From Acinetobacter defluvii (GTDB taxonomy: Bacteria > Pseudomonadota > Gammaproteobacteria > Pseudomonadales > Moraxellaceae), in the NCBI RefSeq assembly GCF_001704615.3, contig NZ_CP029397.2, positions 2,728,001 to 2,792,000 of the forward strand: 64,000 nt of DNA, read 5' to 3'. Positions within the stretch are counted from its first letter, which is position 1; each line of letters opens with the position of its first letter. Below, piece after piece: positions 21,102 to 32,411 of the stretch. The notes below the pieces were generated by a model. That model ran no database searches and had not been told where the DNA came from. It saw nothing but the letters and a program-made list of their open reading frames with translations. Made by a program: the position numbers and the translations under genes.

Positions 21102-21455
21102 ATGCAAAATCTAAAACAACTAAAAACTCATCTTATTTCGTTTGGCGTTTTACTGTTGGCTGGCAGTATGAGTCCGCAAAGTTTTGCCAAAGAGTTTTAT
21201 AAATGGGTGGACAGTAATGGTTCTACCCATTATTCAGCAAATCCGCCACCTAAAAATGCTCGACATAAAACTAAGGTTGAAACTTATGGACATAATGTTT
21301 CGGGGTCTACATCATCTGCAACACCTGTAGACACACCACCTACAACTCCCCCTCAAAATACAACACCTTCCCAAGTTGAAGCACCAAAAGCAGATCAACA
21401 AAGTGAAGCTAATGCCGCTTTACAAAAAGGTCAGCTTGAACGTGCTCCTCAGTAG
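21102..21455 (+). CDS. DUF4124-domain secreted protein
   Basis: A 117-residue exported protein: signal peptide to about residue 29 (LLAGSMSPQSFAK), then the DUF4124 block EFYKWVDSNGSTHYSANPPP, followed by a Pro/Thr/Gln-rich disordered tail. DUF4124 proteins are periplasmic and widespread in proteobacteria; their role is not established. The gene stands alone, with its own downstream terminator. Confidence 0.85.
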   Translation: MQNLKQLKTHLISFGVLLLAGSMSPQSFAKEFYKWVDSNGSTHYSANPPPKNARHKTKVETYGHNVSGSTSSATPVDTPPTTPPQNTTPSQVEAPKADQQSEANAALQKGQLERAPQ

Positions 21456-21474
21456 AAAAATAATGTCAGAAATA

Positions 21475-21502
21475 AAAAACCTTTCAAAAATGAAAGGTTT
21501 TT
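21475..21502 (+). terminator. rho-independent terminator after the DUF4124 gene
   Basis: AAAAACCTTTCA (21475-21486) and TGAAAGGTTTTT (21491-21502) form a perfect stem with a 4-base loop, followed by more T residues, 20 bases after the stop. Confidence 0.9.
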
Positions 21503-21626
21503 CTTTTCATTACTTAGCATTTAGGTAACTTAACCTTCATAATTATCATTTTGAGATTTTAACAAGCAAAGACTTAGACAACCCTATACAGCACTTAATC
21601 ATATTAAACATCAATTATTTACATAA

Positions 21627-24359
<2,733 letters not shown>

Positions 24360-24363
24360 AATA

Positions 24364-24475
24364 TACCTCACCCTAGTCCTCTCCTTTAAGGAGAGGGAAA
24401 CTCCTTCTCCCTCTGGGATGAGGAGTATATTCCGCAAGGGGATGAAGGTCTCCTTCTGGAGTGAGGAACTAAAAG
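24364..24475. repeat. composite palindromic dispersed repeat (REP-like)
   Basis: The core CCTCTCCTTTAAGGAGAGG (24373-24391) is palindromic, preceded by CCTCACCCTAGT and followed by further CTCC/GGAG-rich inverted segments up to a GGAGTGAGGAAC end. A shorter copy in the opposite orientation lies at 44547-44579. Such elements are scattered in Acinetobacter intergenic DNA, typically just after stop codons, as here after leuS. Confidence 0.7.
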
Positions 24476-24480
24476 CCTAC

Positions 24481-24507
24481 AAAGCCCGTTGTCATTCAAC
24501 GGGCTTT
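24481..24507 (+). terminator. hairpin between leuS and lptE
   Basis: AAAGCCCGTT (24481-24490) and AACGGGCTTT (24498-24507) are perfect arms with a 7-base loop. The T-run is short, so termination may be partial, leaving some leuS-lptE readthrough. Confidence 0.65.
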
Positions 24508-24572
24508 AACTTTACAATCCATACTAAGATTTCAAAATTAATTTCCAGCTTGGAAAAATCAGAGGACACCAC

Positions 24573-25103
24573 ATGCATTTGGTTCAACGTGTTGCAGCAG
24601 TTGTATTAACTTTGGGTCTGAGTGCAGGCTTAGTGGGTTGTGACTTCCATCTAAAAGGCACTAATCCCCAAGCAACGCCTTTGGTTTATACAAAATTAAG
24701 TTTACAAATGCCTAAAAACACACAAGAGCTAGAAAGTAAACTCAGTGTCTACTTGGCTGCTTCAGGTGTTCAATTGAGTAATGCCAATGATGCTTATGTT
24801 TTACGCATTTTAGATTACAAACCGATTCGCCATGAGTTGAATGGTCAGTTGATCGAAGTTTTATTACGCTTAAGTGTGACTTTCCAGATCGAAGATCAAC
24901 AAGGTAATCCGATTACCGAAGCTCGTACTCTAACAGCTTCACGCAGTTATCAATATGATGTTGCTACAGTCAATACCGATGACCAGCAAGAAAAGTATTT
25001 AAGACAAGTTATTGTGGATGATATTGCACAACAAATCAGTCGCCAAATCTCAGCCAACCGTTTGCCAAAAGCAAAGTATTTACCAACTACTTCAGCACAA
25101 TAA
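24573..25103 (+). CDS. lptE: LPS-assembly lipoprotein LptE
   Basis: A 176-residue lipoprotein with signal peptide and lipobox LVGC (Cys23), then the family start DFHLKGT. LptE plugs the LptD barrel and helps place lipooligosaccharide in the outer membrane. An AGAGGA ribosome site precedes the ATG. It is followed by holA after 12 bases, the conserved arrangement. Overall similarity in this family is low, so position and the C-FxLKG start carry most of the weight. Confidence 0.93.
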   Translation: MHLVQRVAAVVLTLGLSAGLVGCDFHLKGTNPQATPLVYTKLSLQMPKNTQELESKLSVYLAASGVQLSNANDAYVLRILDYKPIRHELNGQLIEVLLRLSVTFQIEDQQGNPITEARTLTASRSYQYDVATVNTDDQQEKYLRQVIVDDIAQQISRQISANRLPKAKYLPTTSAQ

Positions 25104-25115
25104 TTTAATAGATTT

Positions 25116-26111
25116 ATGAAACTTGACTATCTCCAAGCCTTAAAACGTGTAGATAAAGCTCGTGGAGCTTGGATTATGTACGGTCAAGAGCCGTTATTGG
25201 AGCAAAACTTACTCGATGCTTTTCGCAAAAGTTGGAGTCGTCAGGAAGTTGAACGGCAACGCTATGATTTAACCAGTGTAAGTGATTGGAAACAGGTGTT
25301 TAATGCACTTGATAGTTTATCCTTATTTTCACAACATCTTGCAGTAGAAGTACATGGCAATACCAAACCAGATGCCAATACGCTTAAATTACTGAAACAA
25401 TATATTCAACACAATGAGCATAATTTACTGCTGATCGTGATGCCTAAACAAGATGCCAACAGTTTGAAGTCTAGCTTTTTTCAAACTGTGGAAGCCAATG
25501 GTGTTGTGGTGCAACTCAGTGCTAATTATCCCAAAGATCGGCAACGTATTTTAGTCATTGAAGCGGATCAATTGGGCATTCAACTGGATCAAGATGCTTG
25601 GTTATGGCTTGAACAGCATCATGAGCATAATTTACTGGCTGCCAAAAATAGTTTGATGCGTGTTGCAGATACTTTTCCAGATCAACAACAAATCAAGATT
25701 GAACATTTGTTTGAGTGTTTACAAGATCAATCACGTTATAACAGTTTTGATTTAAGCGATGCAGTACTCGCAGGTAATTTTGCTCAATCTGTAAAAATCT
25801 TAAATTATTTGCTTGAAGCGGGCGAAGCACCCAGCCTAATTTTATGGACAATCAGCAAGGAAATGCGCCTCCTCATGCAGTTATATGAGCAACCGCAAAA
25901 TGCCTTACAACTCGGTATTTGGAAAACCAAAATTGCCAATTACCAACAAGCTTTACGTCGCTTAAACCCACAAACTTTTTTGTTATGGCCTGAATTATTG
26001 CTCAGAATTGATGCATCAATTAAAGGGCTATCTCAGGAAAATCCCGAACATTTAATTCAGCAAGCGATTGCACTGCTTTGTGGTAAAAGCTTATTTGATT
26101 TTGCCCCGTAA
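25116..26111 (+). CDS. holA: DNA polymerase III subunit delta
   Basis: A 331-residue clamp-loader subunit. The N-terminus has the family block WIMYGQEPLLEQNLLDAFRK, and the middle shows ERQRYD and ALDSLSLFSQHLAVEV, the degenerate AAA+ module that opens the sliding clamp. It lies 12 bases after lptE, as in Pseudomonas. It is convergent with the next gene, only 7 bases away, with no visible terminator between them. Confidence 0.95.
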   Translation: MKLDYLQALKRVDKARGAWIMYGQEPLLEQNLLDAFRKSWSRQEVERQRYDLTSVSDWKQVFNALDSLSLFSQHLAVEVHGNTKPDANTLKLLKQYIQHNEHNLLLIVMPKQDANSLKSSFFQTVEANGVVVQLSANYPKDRQRILVIEADQLGIQLDQDAWLWLEQHHEHNLLAAKNSLMRVADTFPDQQQIKIEHLFECLQDQSRYNSFDLSDAVLAGNFAQSVKILNYLLEAGEAPSLILWTISKEMRLLMQLYEQPQNALQLGIWKTKIANYQQALRRLNPQTFLLWPELLLRIDASIKGLSQENPEHLIQQAIALLCGKSLFDFAP

Positions 26112-26118
26112 AGCAGAG

Positions 26119-26610
26119 TTAACGAGGCTGTGCTTCGATCAAATAACCACCTTCATGCTTTTTAAATTGATAAATAAAACGAAATGTTTCTGCGCTGTTG
26201 GTGGTTAATGTTGCATTACACGCCAAAATTGAGCCTTTCTGTTTTGCTGAAGATTCAGAGGTTTGAATAGTAATTGCTTTTAAATGATAGGTTTGTGCAT
26301 AAGCACTTTCATCAAAAGTTTGCTTCATTGAGGTTTTGATTCGATCATTCTCGCAATCCTGCAACTGACTTTCTGACAGCACCCCGACATTCAAACTATT
26401 TAATAGATGCCCAGCATAAGCAATCAAATCCTTACCATAGAAAAATAAAAGCACCCCAACAATCAAACAACCAATCACAAACTCCGTCAATGTATTTGAG
26501 TCATCTTGTGTTGGTTGCACCATCAATGGATTAGGTGCTCCACAATGAATACATTGCGCTGCACGATCACTATAATCTTTCTTACAGTCTTCACATGGTC
26601 TTAATGCCAT
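26119..26610 (-). CDS. zinc-ribbon, single-pass membrane protein of unknown function
   Basis: A 163-residue protein that opens with a four-cysteine zinc ribbon (CEDC and CIHC, Cys6 to about Cys23), then a linker, one transmembrane helix (about residues 43-60, VIGCLIVGVLLFFYG), and an extracytoplasmic domain with two further cysteines (QDC, LAC) that could pair. The domain ends with a beta-rich stretch (FRFIYQFKKHEGGYLIEA). No characterised homologue is recognised. It lies 15 bases after a small periplasmic-protein gene on the same strand, probably the same transcript. Confidence 0.75.
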   Translation of the reverse strand: MALRPCEDCKKDYSDRAAQCIHCGAPNPLMVQPTQDDSNTLTEFVIGCLIVGVLLFFYGKDLIAYAGHLLNSLNVGVLSESQLQDCENDRIKTSMKQTFDESAYAQTYHLKAITIQTSESSAKQKGSILACNATLTTNSAETFRFIYQFKKHEGGYLIEAQPR

Positions 26611-26625
26611 ACTAATTTCCCAAAC

Positions 26626-27054
26626 TTATCGACATTCTTTTGCAATGTTCTTTTTTAGTGAACCAAACTGATCCACAATGTCTGCAATTTTGCATGTATT
26701 CCCTACACACGACATTTTATAGGTGAGTGAAGCAGCATCATAATAAGGTACTTTTGCCAAGCTCACTTTCACTTGGTTATTTCCCAAAGAAGTATAGGTC
26801 ACTTTACGATGATAAGGTGGATCATTAGACTGCCACATCACATCATAGCCGATACAATATTCAGCAGCATTCCAGACCTCTATCGCACGGTTTAAATTTT
26901 GATCAGCATATAAGGCTATAAGCTCATTGCCCTTTTCCAAGTTTTTACCCATATCATAGATTTTTTTGACTGTGTGCAGTGCCAATTGATCACTGGCATT
27001 TGCCATCACGCTCTGTACCAATAAGCCTGCAATAACCCATTTTTTTAGCTTCAT
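26626..27054 (-). CDS. small periplasmic protein of unknown function
   Basis: A 142-residue protein with a signal peptide (residues 1-20, cleavage near VMANAS). The mature part has four cysteines (EYCIGYD, MSCVGNTCKI, KECR) suggesting disulfides in the periplasm, and a lysine-rich helical start. No family is recognised. The gene lies between the lipoprotein gene upstream (with an 11-bp hairpin in the gap) and the zinc-ribbon protein downstream. Confidence 0.72.
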   Translation of the reverse strand: MKLKKWVIAGLLVQSVMANASDQLALHTVKKIYDMGKNLEKGNELIALYADQNLNRAIEVWNAAEYCIGYDVMWQSNDPPYHRKVTYTSLGNNQVKVSLAKVPYYDAASLTYKMSCVGNTCKIADIVDQFGSLKKNIAKECR

Positions 27055-27078
27055 CTTTATTTCCCCAAAGAAAATAGA

Positions 27079-27109
27079 ACGTGTTGAAATCTATCCTGTT
27101 TCAACACGT
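27079..27109 (-). terminator. perfect 11-bp hairpin after the lipoprotein gene
   Basis: ACGTGTTGAAA (27079-27089) and TTTCAACACGT (27099-27109) are perfect arms with a 9-base loop. On the minus strand it follows the lipoprotein stop by 17 bases, with a loose T-rich tail. A terminator is likely; an operator for the next gene is the alternative. Confidence 0.6.
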
Positions 27110-27126
27110 CTTAAAATCAATCCCAA

Positions 27127-28737
27127 TTATTTACATTGTTGTTGTTCAAGTTGCTGCTGTGTCATCTGCTGCTCAAACTGTCCACCTAACATCAAACCAC
27201 GATGTTCAGGTTTATAAATATTTGGCGATGAAATGCCGACCTTAAATTTACCTGTCGCATCAGGCAAGAATATTTCGCCATAGTTTCCTTCAGCTTTCAC
27301 AGCCTGTTGAGTTAAGTTATTCAACATAATTTTTACAAATGCTGTTGCCCCAAAACCTGTTGTTCCATAAGGCTGATAGATAAATAATTTTGATTGATCT
27401 TGTTGCAAATACTGCTGATCCAATGAGAAGTTCACATCCAAATTACTCGGATGCGTATAGCACTTATTGTTTTGATCATAATGATATACATTAAATTTCC
27501 CATGTTCAGTGATTTGTGTATAAGCCATTTGATTTTCATCATCCGTCTTAAATATCCCTGCAACACGACGCGCATCTACTAAAGCAGGATGTATCATTTT
27601 CTTTAAACGACTCTGATCAGTGCTACACACTTTTTGTTGGAGTGCTTCAACCGTCAAATTCGATTTCGCAAATGGAAATAACACCCAGTTTTTTGCGCCA
27701 TAATTGATATCAGCAGGCATATTGCTCATATAACGCGCCAAAACACCATCATCATGTAAATAATCTAAGTTTTGATCAAACTTATATTCCACACCATTTA
27801 CATTGATAAAATATGTTTTTGATTCTGCCTGTTTTTTATAAATTTGCTTACCTTGCAAAGTCCAGTTCGGTGTCCCAACCTCAGGTAAACCATAACAATT
27901 TTGGGGATTTTTCAAATTCTGGGTATAAAAACTGCTATTTTTATCATTTAAAATAGTCATGACACCGTCTTGATCAATCCATAAATATTGTTGAATTTTT
28001 TCCAACTTGGTAATTTGATAAGACAGTTGATATACACCGCTCAGTTCTGATACATCAATATCACTATAAATTGATTTTTCAATTGGCGCAGTCAGTTTTT
28101 TGAGCTGACTTAGATTCCCTGCCAAATCTTCTACCTGAACTTCAATGCTTTCACCTTGAATACGTGCAGGAATTTCTAACTGAAATTGTCCTAAATTATT
28201 AGAAATTAATGGTGCACCATTCACCTGTTGTTGATCAGCCTTGATTTTGATCAACATTCCTTTTTCAGTTTGACCTGAAATTAAGCTTTGATCAGATGTC
28301 CCAACACGCTGTGTATCTACATTTATGAGATTAACTTTTTCTAAAATTGGCGCTGTACGATCCACTGTAACTTGAATCATATTGCTGCTCATGCTTTGTC
28401 CAGCAGCATCTTTTAATGTCACTTTAAACTGATACGTTCCATCTGCTAACTGTTGCTGTTTCTCAGTAGTGCTTGTCCATGTTTTACCTAAGTCTTTAGA
28501 AACTTGATAAATCACTTGACTATATGCAAAGTCGGCTTTCACTGACAAATCAAAACTCTGATCTTGTGTAACAAAATCCGTTTTATCCTGCCCAGTATCT
28601 TCAAAGTCTGTAAGGCTTAATACAACTTTTGTAGGCATGGTTTGTTGAACCGTATCTGAAGCACCTCCACCACCACAGGCACTCAGTGCGGCAAGCAATA
28701 TAGATACCCCAGTCGTTTTAATTAAATTCTTCCCCAT
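27127..28737 (-). CDS. large lipoprotein with Ig-like domain
   Basis: A 536-residue lipoprotein: lipobox LSACGGGG (Cys21), a glycine run, then one or two Ig-like beta domains (GTYQFKVTLKDAAGQS... VTVDRTAP, about residues 40-130, and VQVEDLAGNLSQ near 205). The rest (about 225-536) is unrecognised and rich in Gln, Tyr and Asn, ending in a glutamine-rich tail. It should be anchored in the outer membrane. The role is unknown; an adhesin-like or binding role is only a guess from the Ig-like domains. Confidence 0.75.
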   Translation of the reverse strand: MGKNLIKTTGVSILLAALSACGGGGASDTVQQTMPTKVVLSLTDFEDTGQDKTDFVTQDQSFDLSVKADFAYSQVIYQVSKDLGKTWTSTTEKQQQLADGTYQFKVTLKDAAGQSMSSNMIQVTVDRTAPILEKVNLINVDTQRVGTSDQSLISGQTEKGMLIKIKADQQQVNGAPLISNNLGQFQLEIPARIQGESIEVQVEDLAGNLSQLKKLTAPIEKSIYSDIDVSELSGVYQLSYQITKLEKIQQYLWIDQDGVMTILNDKNSSFYTQNLKNPQNCYGLPEVGTPNWTLQGKQIYKKQAESKTYFINVNGVEYKFDQNLDYLHDDGVLARYMSNMPADINYGAKNWVLFPFAKSNLTVEALQQKVCSTDQSRLKKMIHPALVDARRVAGIFKTDDENQMAYTQITEHGKFNVYHYDQNNKCYTHPSNLDVNFSLDQQYLQQDQSKLFIYQPYGTTGFGATAFVKIMLNNLTQQAVKAEGNYGEIFLPDATGKFKVGISSPNIYKPEHRGLMLGGQFEQQMTQQQLEQQQCK

Positions 28738-29077
28738 ATTCCCCTCTATTTTTACATTGATTTTTTATCGCTCAAATGCTAAATATTTATTTTTTAATGT
28801 CAATTAAAAATTTTAAAATCATGCGTTTAAATTAATTTTTTATTTACCAAGTATTCAAAATACAATATGTGTTATAAGCGCCAATTTTGCTCAGAAGACC
28901 GCATAAAATATGCATATTCAACCACAGTAATACCTTAAATTTAGATTGTGGTCACAACATTAATAAAATCCGTACAAATGAAATTAATTCTTATTTATCT
29001 TTATAAATTCACGTTTTATCCTTATTTTCTTATTATAATTTGATCACTTTCCCAATTTAACTTGACCTTTGCTTATT
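28738..29077. other. divergent intergenic region between lipoprotein and macA genes
   Basis: 340 very AT-rich bases that must hold the promoters of both divergent genes. No open frame, strong inverted repeat or convincing paired promoter hexamers were found. Confidence 0.6.
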
Positions 29078-30406
29078 ATGCCAAAAATAAAACCTGCCAA
29101 AGCCATATTTCTCGTACTTTGCCTTGCAGCCGTTGCTGCGCTTGCTTGGTATTTTTTAAAACCAAAATCAGTCCAACCCCAATTTATTACCACAGAAGTT
29201 ACACGAGGTGATATCGAAGATTCTGTGCTTGCAACAGGGGATCTTGAAGCAACCAAAATGGTCAGTGTTGGTGCCCAGGTTTCAGGTCAGGTAAGAAAAA
29301 TGTATGTGCAACTGGGTGATCAGGTTAAACAAGGTCAACTTATTGCTCAAATCGACTCTGTGCGTCAGGAAAATGATTTAAAAACCGCAGAAGCCAATAT
29401 TAAAAATCAGCAAGCACAACTGGCAATCAAACAAGCAAATTTAGCTAAAGTTGAAGCAGAGTATCAACGTCAAAAAAATATGTATGCACAAGATGCAACC
29501 TCTAAAGCAGAATATGAAAGCGCACTTGCTGCATTTAAAACAGCGCAAGCAGATATTACTGCCATGAATGCGCAAATTGAGCAATCTCGTTTAACACTGG
29601 CAACAGCAAAAGAAGACTTAGGTTATACCCGTATTGTTGCCCCAATGAACGGTACAGTCGTGGCAATCGTGACAGAAGAAGGTCAAACGGTAAATGCCAA
29701 TCAAAGTGCGCCAACCATTGTGAAATTAGCGCAACTTGACACCATGACCATCAAATCACAAATTTCAGAAGCCGATGTAATGAAAGTTGAAGAAGGTCAA
29801 AAAGTGTATTTCACCACACTCGGCGACAGTGAAAAAAAACGTTATGCCACTTTACGCCAAGTAGAGCCTGCACCTGAGTCAATCAATACAGAAACCTCAA
29901 ATAACTCGTCATCCTCTTCAAGTACGGCTGTTTATTATAATGCTTTGTTTGATGTGCCGAATGAAGATGGTAAATTACGCATTGATATGACTGCACAGGT
30001 GTATATCATTCTCGCTGAGGCAAAAAATGTCTTAACTGTACCCGCATCAGCATTACAAACCTCTAATCGTCCACCACGTGCCAATCGCAACAATGCAGAC
30101 AAAAAACCAGATGCAGCCGAAAGGAATGCCAAAGACCAAGCCAATGCAGATCGTCCACAACGTTTAGAGCTAACTGCGGATGAAAAAGCATTGATTGAGC
30201 AAGGCAAAGCATCGCTTGCTAGCGTACGTGTGGTACAAGCCGATGGTAGTGCCAAACGTCAACAAGTTTTAGTCGGCTTAAACAACCGTGTGAGCGCAGA
30301 AATTAAGCGGGGTCTAAAACAAGGCGATCAAGTGGTCATTGCAGATGGTTCAGATACCAGTAACGATGCTGCAAAAAGAAGTAATCGCGGTGGAATGAGA
30401 TTTTAA
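29078..30406 (+). CDS. macA: macrolide efflux periplasmic adaptor MacA
   Basis: A 442-residue HlyD-family membrane fusion protein: N-terminal anchor (AIFLVLCLAAVAALAWYFL), lipoyl half-motif VSVGAQVSGQVRKMYVQLGDQVKQGQ, a long helical hairpin, then beta-barrel and membrane-proximal domains. Residues about 329-381 are a charged Asn/Lys/Ala-rich insert not found in E. coli MacA (371 residues). I start at ATG 29078; an in-frame TTG at 29069 is possible. Together with MacB and the following channel it forms a tripartite pump for macrolides or other amphiphiles. Confidence 0.92.
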   Translation: MPKIKPAKAIFLVLCLAAVAALAWYFLKPKSVQPQFITTEVTRGDIEDSVLATGDLEATKMVSVGAQVSGQVRKMYVQLGDQVKQGQLIAQIDSVRQENDLKTAEANIKNQQAQLAIKQANLAKVEAEYQRQKNMYAQDATSKAEYESALAAFKTAQADITAMNAQIEQSRLTLATAKEDLGYTRIVAPMNGTVVAIVTEEGQTVNANQSAPTIVKLAQLDTMTIKSQISEADVMKVEEGQKVYFTTLGDSEKKRYATLRQVEPAPESINTETSNNSSSSSSTAVYYNALFDVPNEDGKLRIDMTAQVYIILAEAKNVLTVPASALQTSNRPPRANRNNADKKPDAAERNAKDQANADRPQRLELTADEKALIEQGKASLASVRVVQADGSAKRQQVLVGLNNRVSAEIKRGLKQGDQVVIADGSDTSNDAAKRSNRGGMRF

Positions 30407-30408
30407 GC

Positions 30409-32388
30409 ATGAATCAGCAGCAGCAACCTCTACTTGAGGTGAATAATCTGATCCGTGAATTTCCCGCTGGTGATTCCACCGTTCAGATTTTAAAAGGCAT
30501 CGACTTAAAGATTTATGCAGGTGAATTGGTTGCCATTGTTGGGCAGTCAGGTTCTGGTAAATCAACTTTGATGAACATTTTGGGATGTTTAGATAAACCC
30601 ACTTCAGGCAGCTATAAAGTGAAAGGGCGAGAAACCCGTACACTTGAGCCTGATGCATTGGCACAGTTACGGCGTGAATATTTTGGTTTTATTTTCCAAC
30701 GTTATCATTTGTTGGGCGATATTAATGCCGCAGGCAATGTCGAAGTTCCAGCCATTTATGCTGGCATGAACCCTACAGCTCGCCAAGAACGTTCTAAAGA
30801 ATTATTAACAGAGCTGGGACTGGGTGAGAAAGTTCAAAACCGTCCCAATCAACTGTCAGGTGGACAACAACAACGTGTGTCGATTGCCCGTGCATTGATG
30901 AATGGCGGTGATGTAATCCTTGCTGACGAACCGACAGGTGCATTAGATAAAAACAGCGGTATTGAGGTCATGCGTATTTTACGTGAACTGAATGCCAAAG
31001 GTCATACCATTATCCTTGTTACACATGATATGAATGTGGCAAAAAATGCGACTCGTATCATCGAAATCAGTGATGGTAATATCATCTCAGATACGCCGAA
31101 TACGCCTGAAGCTGAAACTATCTCACCTGCCGAAGGGACACTGGATGGCATTGAAAAGCAGAAAAAATCTTCTGCTTGGCGCTCTACGTTAGATCGTTTC
31201 AGTGAAGCATTTCGTATGGCTTTATTGGCAATGAATGCACATCGTATGCGCACATTTCTAACGATGCTAGGGATCATCATCGGGATTGCGTCTGTGGTGT
31301 CTGTGGTTGCGCTCGGAAATGGTTCACAAAAACAAATTTTGGAAAATATTAGCAGTTTAGGCACCAATACCATTACGGTATTTCAAGGGCGAGGCTTTGG
31401 TGATAACTCCAAAACTGCCCAAGTCAAAACCTTAATTCCTGCAGATGCGGAAGCCTTAGCAGAACAACCCTATGTTGAAGCAGTCAGCCCAACGGTAAAT
31501 AGCAATCTCACTGTTCGCTTTAAAGACACCGAAGCATCCGCAACCATCAATGGTGTCAGTAGTGACTTTTTTGATGTCAAGGGAATGACTTTTGCATCTG
31601 GGCAAGCTTTTGATAAACATAGCGTAACGCAGCGGGCTCAAGATGTGGTCATCGATTCCAACACTCAAAACACTTTCTTTGCTGATGGCAGCAATCCTGT
31701 TGGGCAAGTAATTTTATTGGGGACTGTACCGAGCCGTATTATTGGTGTCATTGATGCTCAAAAAGGCATGATGGGTTCAGACAGTTTAAATGTGTATTTA
31801 CCTTATTCCACTGTTATGAGTCGTATGTTAGGACAGTCTAACGTGCGTAGTATTGTGGTGCGTATTAAGGATGAGTACCCCACTGCTGCAGCTGAAAATG
31901 CCATTTTAAGCTTGCTTGAACAACGTCATGGCGCACAAGATGTATTTACCCAAAACTCAGACAGTATCCGTGAAACCATTGAACAAACCACACAGACGAT
32001 GACTTTATTGGTGTCTGCAATTGCAGTCATTTCTTTGGTGGTCGGTGGGATTGGGGTAATGAATATCATGCTGGTTTCTGTGACAGAACGTACTCAGGAA
32101 ATCGGGGTACGCATGGCGGTAGGTGCGCGTCAAAGTGACATTTTGCAGCAATTTCTCATTGAAGCAATTTTAGTGTGTATTTTAGGGGGAATTTTAGGTG
32201 TGTTGTTATCACTAGGTATCGGACAAGTGATCAGTCATTTTGCAAAAGGTACATTCCAGATGGCGTATTCAACCACCTCTATTATTGCCGCTTTTGTTTG
32301 CTCAACTTTAATCGGGATCGTGTTTGGATTTATTCCTGCTCGAAATGCAGCTCAGCTTGACCCTGTCGATGCTCTCTCCCGTGAATAA
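30409..32388 (+). CDS. macB: macrolide export ATP-binding/permease protein MacB
   Basis: A 659-residue fusion of ABC ATPase and permease. The ATPase has Walker [10 protein letters not shown] (residues 45-53), signature LSGGQQQR (149-156) and Walker B VILADEPTGALD. The permease has one helix near 285 (LGIIIGIASVVSVVAL), a large periplasmic domain (about 310-530) and three C-terminal helices, the FtsX-like MacB fold. It works as a dimer driving the MacA-channel complex. It begins 2 bases after the macA stop. Confidence 0.97.
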   Translation: MNQQQQPLLEVNNLIREFPAGDSTVQILKGIDLKIYAGELVAIVGQSGSGKSTLMNILGCLDKPTSGSYKVKGRETRTLEPDALAQLRREYFGFIFQRYHLLGDINAAGNVEVPAIYAGMNPTARQERSKELLTELGLGEKVQNRPNQLSGGQQQRVSIARALMNGGDVILADEPTGALDKNSGIEVMRILRELNAKGHTIILVTHDMNVAKNATRIIEISDGNIISDTPNTPEAETISPAEGTLDGIEKQKKSSAWRSTLDRFSEAFRMALLAMNAHRMRTFLTMLGIIIGIASVVSVVALGNGSQKQILENISSLGTNTITVFQGRGFGDNSKTAQVKTLIPADAEALAEQPYVEAVSPTVNSNLTVRFKDTEASATINGVSSDFFDVKGMTFASGQAFDKHSVTQRAQDVVIDSNTQNTFFADGSNPVGQVILLGTVPSRIIGVIDAQKGMMGSDSLNVYLPYSTVMSRMLGQSNVRSIVVRIKDEYPTAAAENAILSLLEQRHGAQDVFTQNSDSIRETIEQTTQTMTLLVSAIAVISLVVGGIGVMNIMLVSVTERTQEIGVRMAVGARQSDILQQFLIEAILVCILGGILGVLLSLGIGQVISHFAKGTFQMAYSTTSIIAAFVCSTLIGIVFGFIPARNAAQLDPVDALSRE

Positions 32389-32411
32389 TTTAAGAGAATA
32401 AGGAAAATATC

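Noticed and set aside
24418..24609. 63-codon frame between leuS and lptE
   Set aside because: It runs through the repeat element and the hairpin, and into lptE in another frame; no ribosome site.
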